6,819 nt of DNA from Candidatus Zixiibacteriota bacterium (GTDB taxonomy: Bacteria; Zixibacteria; MSB-5A5; CAIYYT01): positions 1 through 6,819 of the forward strand of contig CAUJJY010000322.1 of NCBI GenBank assembly GCA_963205155.1, read 5' to 3'. Shown here one piece after another: positions 1 through 6,431 of this stretch. The position numbers and the translations under genes were made by a program. The first letter of the stretch is position 1. Each line of letters starts with the position of its first letter. The notes under the pieces were generated by a model, which saw only the letters and a list, made by a program, of their open reading frames with translations, was not told where the DNA came from and did no database searches.

Positions 1-857
1 TGATCGGCAGCGGCACTGCGGAGTTGGCAAAGACAGCCATCAGCTGTGGTGCGGACGTGTGCTATACTGTCGAAAATCCTTCGTTGGATCAGTTTCAGGA
101 TGACGCGTATGCGCAGATAATTGTCGAGGTTATCAAGAGCAAGTCGCCGCAGATCGTGCTTGGCACGGCCAACGTATACGGCAAGTCGCTCTTTGGAAGA
201 GTTTCAGGTATCCTTGGCGTATCGATTGCCGCCGACTGCAACCACGTCGACATTGATGCCGACGGCAGACTTTCGGTGACGCGTCCGGCGTTTGGCGGCA
301 AGGTGTATCTCACGGTACAATTCAAGTCGACGCCGCAAATTGCCACCTTGCGTCCGAAGGTGTTCGCCGAAGCCACACCCAACACCGCACGAAGCGGCGC
401 GGTCGAGGCGTTTGCGACGTCCGCGGCAAGCAAACTGCAAGTCGAGAGCGGCGCAGGCGGCGGCGGTGGTGAAATCACACTCGCCGAGGCTGACATCGTC
501 GTTTCCGGTGGTCGTGGGTTGAAAGATCCGGCAAATTTCAAATTGGTGAAAGACCTTGCCGACGCTGTCGGAGGCGCAGTTGGAGCTTCGCGCGCCGTTG
601 TTGACGCGGGGTGGATTCAATACAAATATCAAGTGGGCCAGACGGGACGGACGGTCAACCCGAAGCTGTATTTTGCCGTGGGTATATCCGGCGCGATTCA
701 GCATTTGGTCGGTATGCAGTCTTCAGGAACCATCGTTGCGGTCAACCGCGACGCGGATGCGCCGATTTTCAATGTGGCGACTTACGGCATCGTCGGCGAC
801 TTGTTCGAGATTCTACCGGCACTGACCGAGAAGTTCGCGAAGGAACTTAAGAAGTAG
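1..857 (+). CDS. etfA: Electron transfer flavoprotein alpha subunit, 5'-truncated by window edge
   Basis: This is the alpha subunit of the soluble FAD-containing heterodimer that takes electrons from acyl-CoA and other flavin dehydrogenases and passes them to a quinone oxidoreductase or other acceptor. The frame is open from base 3 and gives 284 residues; ETF-alpha is usually about 310-330, so roughly 35-45 N-terminal residues lie outside the window. The N-terminal nucleotide-binding-like domain is followed by a Gly-rich linker (five Gly in a row, about residues 152-156). The C-terminal FAD domain is very well conserved: GGRG at 169-172, GASR at 194-197, the QVGQTGR to AVGISGAIQHL stretch at about 210-234, and NRDADAPIF at 248-256, followed by YGIVGDLFEILP. 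These are the classic ETF-alpha FAD-binding signatures. An internal TTG at 24 is not the real start, because homology continues upstream of it. etfB usually lies just upstream but cannot be seen here. The phosphatase gene follows at once and is probably co-transcribed. Confidence 0.96.
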   Translation, partial: IGSGTAELAKTAISCGADVCYTVENPSLDQFQDDAYAQIIVEVIKSKSPQIVLGTANVYGKSLFGRVSGILGVSIAADCNHVDIDADGRLSVTRPAFGGKVYLTVQFKSTPQIATLRPKVFAEATPNTARSGAVEAFATSAASKLQVESGAGGGGGEITLAEADIVVSGGRGLKDPANFKLVKDLADAVGGAVGASRAVVDAGWIQYKYQVGQTGRTVNPKLYFAVGISGAIQHLVGMQSSGTIVAVNRDADAPIFNVATYGIVGDLFEILPALTEKFAKELKK

Positions 858-863
858 CTCGCA

Positions 864-869
864 AGAAGG
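864..869 (+). promoter_or_regulatory. Possible ribosome binding site for the Ppx/GppA gene
   Basis: AGAAGG resembles a Shine-Dalgarno sequence. It lies 4 nt before a CTG at 874 and 10 nt before a second in-frame CTG at 880. It supports a start upstream of the TTG at 928, but does not choose between the two CTGs. Confidence 0.4.
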
Positions 870-873
870 CGTT

Positions 874-1821
874 CTGAAACTGCATCCAAGATTCGCGGCA
901 ATCGATATCGGTTCCAATTCTTCGTTATTGCTCATTCTTGATCTTGGCGATGATGGTATCGCAAGAGTCGTTATTGATACCAAGGCCCCGACGCGGCTGT
1001 CATCGGGAACGCACGACGGCGCGGCAATGGGTAAAGAAGCCCTGGCTCGCCAGTTTGCGGCACTGGACGAGTTTGACGGCATTCTTACAGAACATCGAGT
1101 AGAGTCAGTAATCGCCTGCGGAACGCAGGTTTTTCGCAATGCAAGCAATGGCCGCGAAATCGCCGCAGAGATTACGCATCGGTACGGCTGGGAAATGCAG
1201 ATCATTTCCGGAGAACGCGAGGCGGAGTTATCGTATCGGGCGGCGACGACGGGACTGAGTAATGTCGGGGAGAGGCGTGTCGTAATCGATGTCGGGGGAG
1301 GATCGAGCGAAGTGATTTTCGGGACGGGAAATCAGATCGACTGGAGCAAGAGTTACCCGATCGGGGCGGTGAGCATCACCGAGAGATTCGAGAATGATCT
1401 AAAGGGAGCGAGGACGTTCGTTTCTGAACTGGTTACGGAGTTGAGGGAGTGCCAATTGGAGCACAATCATCCGGAGGAACGGCGAGAAGTATACGCTGTT
1501 GGTGGAACGGCGACAACTTTGGCGGCGGTTAGTCTTGGCCAGAAGATTTTTGAACCACGACAGGTTCACGGTGTAAGACTTACAGGAACCTGGATTGAAG
1601 ACACGATAAATTATCTCTTTCGGATGAGCAGTTTGAAGCGTCGGGAACTGATGCCGTTCGATCCTGATCGTGCCGACATTATCGTTGGCGGGTCGTTGAT
1701 ATTGTCGGTCATTCTCGATCGATTGGGTGCAACTCAAGTTGTAGTATCAAATTGCGGACTGCGCTGGGGGTTGATTGTCGCGAGTTTTCCGCAACTTCAG
1801 CAAGCGCGGATTGAACAATAA
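874..1821 (+). CDS. Ppx/GppA-family phosphatase (exopolyphosphatase / pppGpp phosphohydrolase-like), probable CTG start
   Basis: The protein belongs to the ASKHA-fold Ppx/GppA family, whose members remove terminal phosphate from polyphosphate or convert pppGpp to ppGpp in the cytoplasm. Numbered from the CTG at 874 (315 aa), the phosphate-1 motif AIDIGSNSS is at 9-17, and ISGEREAE at about 111-118 matches the region carrying the family's catalytic Glu. Phosphate-2 motif VIDVGGGSSEVIFG is at 137-150, the VGGTATTLAAV nucleotide-pocket loop at about 209-219, and the C-terminal SNCGLRWGL at about 292-300. At about 310 residues it is a short form without the extra C-terminal domains of long E. coli Ppx and GppA. 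No ATG or GTG occurs in frame between the upstream stop (823-825) and the phosphate-1 motif. TTG at 928 is the first conventional start but would remove that motif, so CTG 874 or 880 is preferred. Substrate (polyP or pppGpp) cannot be told from sequence. Confidence 0.9.
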   Translation: MKLHPRFAAIDIGSNSSLLLILDLGDDGIARVVIDTKAPTRLSSGTHDGAAMGKEALARQFAALDEFDGILTEHRVESVIACGTQVFRNASNGREIAAEITHRYGWEMQIISGEREAELSYRAATTGLSNVGERRVVIDVGGGSSEVIFGTGNQIDWSKSYPIGAVSITERFENDLKGARTFVSELVTELRECQLEHNHPEERREVYAVGGTATTLAAVSLGQKIFEPRQVHGVRLTGTWIEDTINYLFRMSSLKRRELMPFDPDRADIIVGGSLILSVILDRLGATQVVVSNCGLRWGLIVASFPQLQQARIEQ

Positions 1822-1848
1822 CGGCGCGCCGGGCGTCTATAAAACTGC

Positions 1849-1876
1849 TTGACTAAAGAGGCCAAAGTCCTAATTT
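1849..1876 (+). promoter_or_regulatory. Candidate sigma-70-type promoter
   Basis: TTGACT (1849-1854) matches the -35 consensus at 5 of 6 positions. It is followed after 16 nt by TAATTT (1871-1876), a weak -10 matching 3 of 6. Transcription would start near 1883 and give a leader of about 145 nt before the start codon at 2028, or a transcript of about 118 nt ending at the hairpin. The -10 box is poor, so this is a prediction only. Confidence 0.35.
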
Positions 1877-1947
1877 GACGCAGGAGGAAACTGTATCGAT
1901 TGATTGGCAAGGATTGAAGTTCAGTAATCAGGAACGAATTTGAGAAT

Positions 1948-2019
1948 ATGCTGCAGAAATGCCGGACTCTTAGCGCAGTTGCGCGGTTGCGGCTTTTTTT
2001 GTTTCTGGAATTGAGGTAA
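1948..2019 (+). CDS. Possible 23-codon upstream ORF through the terminator-like hairpin
   Basis: An ATG at 1948 opens a 23-codon frame that ends with TAA at 2017-2019, eight nucleotides before the ATG of the propeller gene and out of frame with it. It runs across the whole hairpin and T-tract, and its last codons contain the GAGG (2013-2016) that probably serves the downstream gene. Seven of 23 residues are Leu, mostly because of the T-rich stretch. Its own ribosome site is weak: GAG 3 nt upstream, or AGGAA 13 nt upstream. It could be a leader peptide that affects the hairpin or couples translation, or it could be chance. Confidence 0.2.
   Translation: MLQKCRTLSAVARLRLFLFLELR
1972..2000 (+). 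terminator. Rho-independent terminator-like hairpin with T7 tract
   Basis: AGCGCA (1972-1977) can pair with TGCGGCT (1988-1994) with one bulged G, and seven T's follow at 1994-2000. An alternative fold pairs GCCG (1961-1964) with CGGC (1990-1993) around an inner GCGC-AGTT-GCGC hairpin (1973-1984). It may end the etfA-phosphatase transcript. It lies only 27 nt before the next start codon, which leaves almost no room for a promoter after it, so it may instead act as an attenuator in the leader of the next gene. Confidence 0.5.
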
Positions 2020-2027
2020 GTATCGGA

Positions 2028-4535
2028 ATGAAGAAGACAATCTTAATAACCGCTGTGCTGTTGATTCTGGCAACAGTCCAAGCTTTCGGCTGGATGACTT
2101 TCCGGCTGGAGGACCCGATTGAGGGGTTGCTAAGCAACAGTGTGACGCAAATCGTTTACGATGGCGAGTATGTCTGGCTCGCTACCGGGGAAGGGCTTGC
2201 CGGGAGTAAAGACGGCGGCGTCAGTTGGATCACATTCAACAAAGAGAACGCTTTTGCCGGGAGCGGAATTTCCGCGCTGGGTCTCTACGGGAATCGACTT
2301 CTGGTCGCGACGGCGGATATTGATGTTAACGGTCTCGGCTCGGGACTGTACTATACAGACAATGACGGCGACGTTTGGAGTCTGGTCGACAATCCGCTCT
2401 TTTCCAGCCTGGGGAAACTCTCATACGATCTCTCTGTCTTTGACAGTGTGATGTACTCGGCCAATTTCAATGCCGGTTTGCTGCGCAGTCTGGATGGCGG
2501 CGTCAGTTGGGAGAATATTTTCATTGATGCGCGGCTGGATAGCATTTTCGAAGCTGACAGCACTTTCGGCCGTAATGGATACGAACGAGGGCGCTATTTC
2601 TCCTCGGTGATCGATCCTTATCATGATGATACTACCATCGTGTGGGCAGGCTCGGCGGAAGGGGTACAGCGGCTTTATTACATTGGGAAAGAGAAGAAGC
2701 TAGCGAGTTTGCGTGTCAATGACATCGGCAACAGCGGCGACACCTGGTGGTATGCTACCGACCGGGGCGTGAGCAAGTTTAACGATACACTGCTGATATT
2801 CAAGACATACAGTACCGATAACGGTTTTCCGGCCAATTTCGTCAGTTCGATTGCAGTCCGTGGTGATCTCGTCATTGCAAGCTTGTACGATACTCTTGCA
2901 GAGAGCTCGCTCGGATTTGCAGTCAGCAGCAACGCCGGTGCAAGCTGGACTCTTGAGGAGCCGGCAGGAGCAGTCGGCGCTAATCACAAAATTGAGGACA
3001 TCAAATTCTTTGGAAACACAGCGTATGCGGCGTGCGATCAGGGTGGACTACTAAGCTCTGACGATAATGGGCAGACGTGGACTCCGTATTATCCGTTTGA
3101 TGGCCACGCATTCGGCGAACTCACCAGATCGGTTCATGCGATTGATATTGCTGAACGCGAGGATTTCAGCAGGATGGCGGTCGGGACGGATTCCGGCGTT
3201 GTGGCATTTTACTACAGCGAAGCCGGCGATCTCGATTCGACTGTGCACATGCGGATGTTCGATAACACATCTTATGGTCAGAAGGTCATATCGCTTTCGA
3301 CCTTTAAAACCACAGTCGGAGAAGAATTCTGGGCGTGCGTTCAGCCTTACAAAACGGGTGTGACTTCGCAGCCAGCCGTCGTCAGGAGCTTCGACCACGG
3401 CTTCACCTGGGAACACTACCTGACGGGTCCGCCGGCACTGAACTCGTATCAGATTGAGATCGGCGAGATGTTTGGCGACACGGTAATCTGGGTTGCGACG
3501 GAAAAGGGAATTCGCATCAGCACGAATTTAGGAACGCGATGGGATGTTGCGACGGCGATTGATCTGTTGACCGGCGAAGTTGTTCCCTCCGATGCACAGA
3601 TGCTTTGCGTGACGATGGGCGAATTCGAGACCCATCATGGATCGGTCACGAATGGCGTGGCGCAGCATTATCTGGCGATCATCTCCGATGTTTTGCGCTT
3701 TAATTATCGCATCTACCGGCCCAATCTTGATCCTGATCAATTCGACTTTGTCGGCCGATCATACACCGCCAGCGGTGTGGTTCCGGGCGACAGCGCTTTG
3801 GCCGGAAATTTCGTGGTGGCGATGGCGCTGCAGCGAACCGGAGACACTTCGCTCGTCTGGGCGGCGGTCAGGCCGGCGCTTGAATCGGGCGGGAAGAACG
3901 GTGTATCGTTCACTTCCGATCGAGGAGGGAGTTGGAATTTCACCCTCAACAATATCCAGGCATGGAATTTCGAGTTTAACGGCGACACTGTTTTCGCAGC
4001 CGCAAGTCAGGGGCTCTATATGTCGACGGACTTTGGCGAAACCTGGGAGCAGATTTCGATTAATGATCCGGAGACCGGGCGTTCGATTTCCGACTCGGTA
4101 GAGGTGTATGCCATTACGTTGATCGGTGACGAGTATTGGGTGGGTACAGACGACGGTATTGCCAAGAGCCGGAATCTCGAAGACTGGACGATCATTCGCA
4201 CTTTCGTAGAGATACCTAATAACGCGGCTGATGACGAACGCTCGTTCGTCACGCCGAGCCCGTTCTCTCCGTACCTTTCCGGTCAGGAGATGAAGTTCCA
4301 CTACCTGCTAAAACAGCCGGGCGATGTAACGATTACGATTTATGATTTTGCCAATAATGTCGTGAAGAAGGTGCTCGATGGCGCGCCTCGCGAGGGCAAT
4401 TTGCAGTACGACGACCTTGACACCTGGGACGGCAAGAACAGCCAGGGCGATGAAGTGGCTGCCGGAGTGTACTTCTATTTGCTTGAATCCACCGGCGGCG
4501 ATAAGCTGTGGGGAAAGTTTATGGTGATTCCATGA
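2028..4535 (+). CDS. Secreted Asp-box (BNR-like) beta-propeller protein with C-terminal FlgD Ig-like domain
   Basis: The 835-aa product starts with a clear Sec signal peptide: MKK, a hydrophobic core to about residue 16, and likely cleavage after VQA at 19. The body is built of beta-propeller blades with Asp-box motifs of the S-x-D-x-G-x-x-W type. I count nine, ending at Trp 67, 117, 161, 307, 351, 461, 505, 636 and 673. Segments around 240-285 and 695-722 look like two-component-regulator propeller or Ycf48-like blades that lack a good Asp-box. Residues about 741-835 form a FlgD-type Ig-like domain: a PSPFSP start, then VTITIYDFANNVVKKV, a WDGKNSQGDEVAAGVYFY core, and a final strand ending FMVIP. 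In FCB bacteria such domains end many secreted proteins and resemble type IX sorting domains. No catalytic residues are recognisable; Asp-boxes are structural, so sialidase activity must not be assumed. The role is unknown, perhaps surface binding or scaffolding. GAGG (2013-2016) lies 11 nt before the ATG. The stop overlaps the next gene. Confidence 0.88.
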   Translation: MKKTILITAVLLILATVQAFGWMTFRLEDPIEGLLSNSVTQIVYDGEYVWLATGEGLAGSKDGGVSWITFNKENAFAGSGISALGLYGNRLLVATADIDVNGLGSGLYYTDNDGDVWSLVDNPLFSSLGKLSYDLSVFDSVMYSANFNAGLLRSLDGGVSWENIFIDARLDSIFEADSTFGRNGYERGRYFSSVIDPYHDDTTIVWAGSAEGVQRLYYIGKEKKLASLRVNDIGNSGDTWWYATDRGVSKFNDTLLIFKTYSTDNGFPANFVSSIAVRGDLVIASLYDTLAESSLGFAVSSNAGASWTLEEPAGAVGANHKIEDIKFFGNTAYAACDQGGLLSSDDNGQTWTPYYPFDGHAFGELTRSVHAIDIAEREDFSRMAVGTDSGVVAFYYSEAGDLDSTVHMRMFDNTSYGQKVISLSTFKTTVGEEFWACVQPYKTGVTSQPAVVRSFDHGFTWEHYLTGPPALNSYQIEIGEMFGDTVIWVATEKGIRISTNLGTRWDVATAIDLLTGEVVPSDAQMLCVTMGEFETHHGSVTNGVAQHYLAIISDVLRFNYRIYRPNLDPDQFDFVGRSYTASGVVPGDSALAGNFVVAMALQRTGDTSLVWAAVRPALESGGKNGVSFTSDRGGSWNFTLNNIQAWNFEFNGDTVFAAASQGLYMSTDFGETWEQISINDPETGRSISDSVEVYAITLIGDEYWVGTDDGIAKSRNLEDWTIIRTFVEIPNNAADDERSFVTPSPFSPYLSGQEMKFHYLLKQPGDVTITIYDFANNVVKKVLDGAPREGNLQYDDLDTWDGKNSQGDEVAAGVYFYLLESTGGDKLWGKFMVIP
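2214..2510 (+). repeat. Exact 15-bp direct repeat coding for part of two Asp-boxes
   Basis: GGCGGCGTCAGTTGG occurs at 2214-2228 and again at 2496-2510, in the same frame, coding GGVSW in Asp-boxes 1 and 3 of the propeller. The identity at DNA level, including third codon positions, fits relatively recent blade duplication or gene conversion, but the match is short. Confidence 0.5.
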
Positions 4536-5500
4536 GGAATACGATGCGAATTCTTACAGCCGTCTCATTGATGATGGCAGTCGGATCAACCGTGTTTGCG
4601 GCGGACTACGGCGGATATGCCGGTGCGTTTATGCAGCTTTCGGTGCATCCGCGAGCGACCGGAATGGGTAATGCGTTTACGGCGGTTTCGGATGATATCT
4701 CGGGAGTGTTCTTTAATCCCGGCGCAGTAGCGCAAGTGCAGCGGATCAGCGTTGGGGGCGCCTATCGCGATTTGTCCCTGGGTAGATCGCTGCAGCAGGT
4801 TGCGGTGTTGTTTCCGGTTCGGGGTGAAGCGGCCATCGCATTTTCCGGCGAGATGGCTTCGATGAGCGGAATCATGGGCCGCGACGAACGCGGAGTGCAA
4901 ACGGGCGAACTTGACAATCTCGATGCCGTGCTGGCGATTACTTTCTCGCGCCGATTTTCGCGATATCTCACGTTGGGTGGCGACATTCGCTACTATCATA
5001 AGAAACTTGAATCAACCTCTTCATATTCAGCGGGTTTCGATATCGGCGGAATGTTGCATCTCGATCGTGAAGTGCTGTCACTTGATGGTCCGATTGATCT
5101 ACTTCGCTTCGGCGCCGTGGTTCGCAATATCGCAGCGAAGTATCCCTGGAACACGGGCGATTATTGGGCAGAACAAGGCGAGCTGGGTACGGATGTCACC
5201 GACGATGTGCCGATTTCGGTTCGTGCCGGGGCCTCGGTGCTTTTTCTGAAGTCGCGTGCTTTATTGTCGGTTGAGGGTGAAAAAGACGAGCAGAAATCGG
5301 TCAAGCTTCATGCTGGCGGGGAGTTCTATATCGTACCGCAATTGGCTCTGCGGGGCGGCTTCTCGGCAGGTGAACCGACTTTTGGCGTCGGATTCAAGGT
5401 GCCGGTCAATCGGCTTGACGCGCGGCTGGATATCGCGATCGAGCAGGCGCCCAACATCGGCGGGTGGGAGACCATCGCCGGATTCTCGGTAGGGTTCTAA
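4532..5500 (+). CDS. PorV/PorQ-like outer-membrane beta-barrel protein, first copy
   Basis: The 322-aa product has a signal peptide (hydrophobic stretch about residues 7-22, likely cleavage after VFA at 23) followed by alternating beta-strand sequence to the end. The N-terminal block has the family hallmark R-A-T-GMG at 41-46 and FNPG at 61-64, as in PorV/PorQ and UPF0164 proteins, which are FadL-like barrels. PorV of Bacteroidetes is an outer-membrane part of the type IX system that handles cargo with C-terminal sorting domains. The chain ends GFSVGF, with a terminal Phe typical of barrel assembly signals. ATG 4532 shares ATGA with the previous stop and has GGTGAT (4524-4529), which could pair with the 16S rRNA end. 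An alternative ATG at 4544 has TGAGGA 5 nt upstream and still leaves a complete signal peptide. A GTG at 4508 would put charged residues before the signal peptide and is unlikely. Exact function is not shown by sequence. Confidence 0.8.
   Translation: MRNTMRILTAVSLMMAVGSTVFAADYGGYAGAFMQLSVHPRATGMGNAFTAVSDDISGVFFNPGAVAQVQRISVGGAYRDLSLGRSLQQVAVLFPVRGEAAIAFSGEMASMSGIMGRDERGVQTGELDNLDAVLAITFSRRFSRYLTLGGDIRYYHKKLESTSSYSAGFDIGGMLHLDREVLSLDGPIDLLRFGAVVRNIAAKYPWNTGDYWAEQGELGTDVTDDVPISVRAGASVLFLKSRALLSVEGEKDEQKSVKLHAGGEFYIVPQLALRGGFSAGEPTFGVGFKVPVNRLDARLDIAIEQAPNIGGWETIAGFSVGF
4533..4538 (+). promoter_or_regulatory. Shine-Dalgarno-like site over the upstream stop codon
   Basis: TGAGGA includes the TGA stop of the propeller gene and lies 5 nt before ATG 4544. 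It supports 4544 as an alternative start of the first barrel gene, and stop-start coupling whichever start is used. Confidence 0.4.
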
Positions 5501-5504
5501 ACTG

Positions 5505-6413
5505 ATGCATTCACGATTTAAGCGATTTGCAATTGTTGCGGCATTAGTCGTAGCAGGTTCGGCGATGAGTTCGACGCTTTCAGCGGCTGAACCGGGCAGT
5601 GTGGGGTTCAATTTCCTAAAGGTGTCACCGGGAGCGCGCAATGCCGGAATGGGTGACGTGGGAACTTCGGTTGGCACGAGCCTGTTCGGCGTGTATTTCA
5701 ATCCGGCGGCGACGGCGCAGGCGACTGGTTCGGCAATTGGATTTATGCATCATGAGGGCATATTCGATACGCGGCGCGAGTTCATCGGTGGTACCACACA
5801 GATGTTTGGCGGCGTTGTCGCGGCGGGGTTTGACTATTTCAAAGTTGGCTCGCTCGAACAGCGGCTTGGTCCGTCCGAAGAGCCGATCGGGATTTTTGAC
5901 GCGCAAGATATGCTGCTTTTCGCCGGTTACTCACGAAAGTTCTCGCCAAAGTTGGCGGGCGGCTTCACAGCGAAGTATGCCGCAGAGAAGATCGAGAGCC
6001 GCACCGCCGACGCGGTGATGTTTGATGCCGGTGTGCAATTTATGCCGATGGAGAAGACCACGCTCGGATTGGCGCTGCGGCACATGGGCTCAAAGCCGAA
6101 ATTCGGCGAGGACGAAATTGAATTACCGCTGACCTTCGCCGGCGGAGCGAGTGTCGATGTCAACAATCTCATTCTTGCTGCCGAAGTGACGGCGCCAAAG
6201 GAATCGGACGTGCGCTTCAACATCGGCGCCGAGAAGACCTTTGCCAAGATGATCGCAGTACGCGGCGGGTATAAGATTGGTTATGATGAAGAAGATTTCG
6301 CGGCAGGGGTCGGTTTCAAGAAATCGATGTGGGAGATTGATTACGCATTTGTTCCTTATAAGTCTGGTCTGGGCACGGCGCATCGCTTCGCCTTGACCGT
6401 GAATCTCAAGTGA
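5505..6413 (+). CDS. PorV/PorQ-like outer-membrane beta-barrel protein, second copy
   Basis: The 302-aa product has a strong signal peptide: basic start MHSRFKR, hydrophobic 8-20, likely cleavage near LSA at 25-27. The mature N-terminus carries the family block, VSPGARNAGMG at 40-50 and GVYFNPAA at 62-69, aligning with the same block of the preceding protein, so the two are paralogs. The remainder is amphipathic beta-strand, with conserved-looking turns such as GGYKIGYDEEDFAAGVGF (254-271) and DYAFVPY (279-285) seen in PorV-like proteins. It ends HRFALTVNLK, with a Lys rather than an aromatic residue at the very end, though RFALTV resembles a final barrel strand. Predicted location is the outer membrane. 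It starts 4 nt after the previous stop, with AGGG at 5491-5494, 10 nt upstream of ATG. It could be a PorV-type secretion partner or a general FadL-like pore; sequence alone does not decide. Confidence 0.82.
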   Translation: MHSRFKRFAIVAALVVAGSAMSSTLSAAEPGSVGFNFLKVSPGARNAGMGDVGTSVGTSLFGVYFNPAATAQATGSAIGFMHHEGIFDTRREFIGGTTQMFGGVVAAGFDYFKVGSLEQRLGPSEEPIGIFDAQDMLLFAGYSRKFSPKLAGGFTAKYAAEKIESRTADAVMFDAGVQFMPMEKTTLGLALRHMGSKPKFGEDEIELPLTFAGGASVDVNNLILAAEVTAPKESDVRFNIGAEKTFAKMIAVRGGYKIGYDEEDFAAGVGFKKSMWEIDYAFVPYKSGLGTAHRFALTVNLK

Positions 6414-6417
6414 GTTG

Positions 6418-6422
6418 AAGGG
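6418..6422 (+). promoter_or_regulatory. Ribosome binding site of the dehydrogenase gene
   Basis: AAGGG lies 9 nt before ATG 6432, which fits the start placed exactly at the family's N-terminus. Confidence 0.5.
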
Positions 6423-6431
6423 TATCATCGT

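Noticed and set aside
204..704. 166-codon minus-strand open frame inside etfA
   Set aside because: The strand opposite is highly conserved ETF-alpha sequence; the product is rich in Arg and Cys and has no family features.
928..1821. TTG at 928 as start of the Ppx/GppA gene
   Set aside because: It would delete the phosphate-1 motif, whose coding sequence is intact just upstream in the same frame.
1823..1830. 8-bp palindrome GGCGCGCC just after the phosphatase stop
   Set aside because: It has no loop, no T-tract and no partner copy; it may be chance in GC-rich sequence, so it is not called a terminator or operator.
1909..1926. TGGCAAGGATTGAAG-like sequence as a sigma-54 promoter
   Set aside because: The GG element is present but the required GC at the -12 position is absent.
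1948..2019. Leucine-rich uORF as a leucine attenuator for the downstream isopropylmalate-like enzyme
   Set aside because: The Leu codons come mainly from the T-rich tract, the enzyme gene is over 4 kb away behind envelope genes, and it does not look like classic LeuB.
3759..4301. 180-codon minus-strand open frame inside the propeller gene
   Set aside because: It lies fully inside a well-supported coding gene, has no recognisable domain, and is explained as a shadow of the plus-strand frame.
2028..4535. Propeller protein as a sialidase
   Set aside because: Asp-boxes occur in many propellers; no arginine triad or other sialidase catalytic residues could be recognised.
4508..5500. GTG at 4508 as start of the first barrel gene
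   Set aside because: It would overlap the propeller gene by 28 nt and add charged residues in front of a complete signal peptide.
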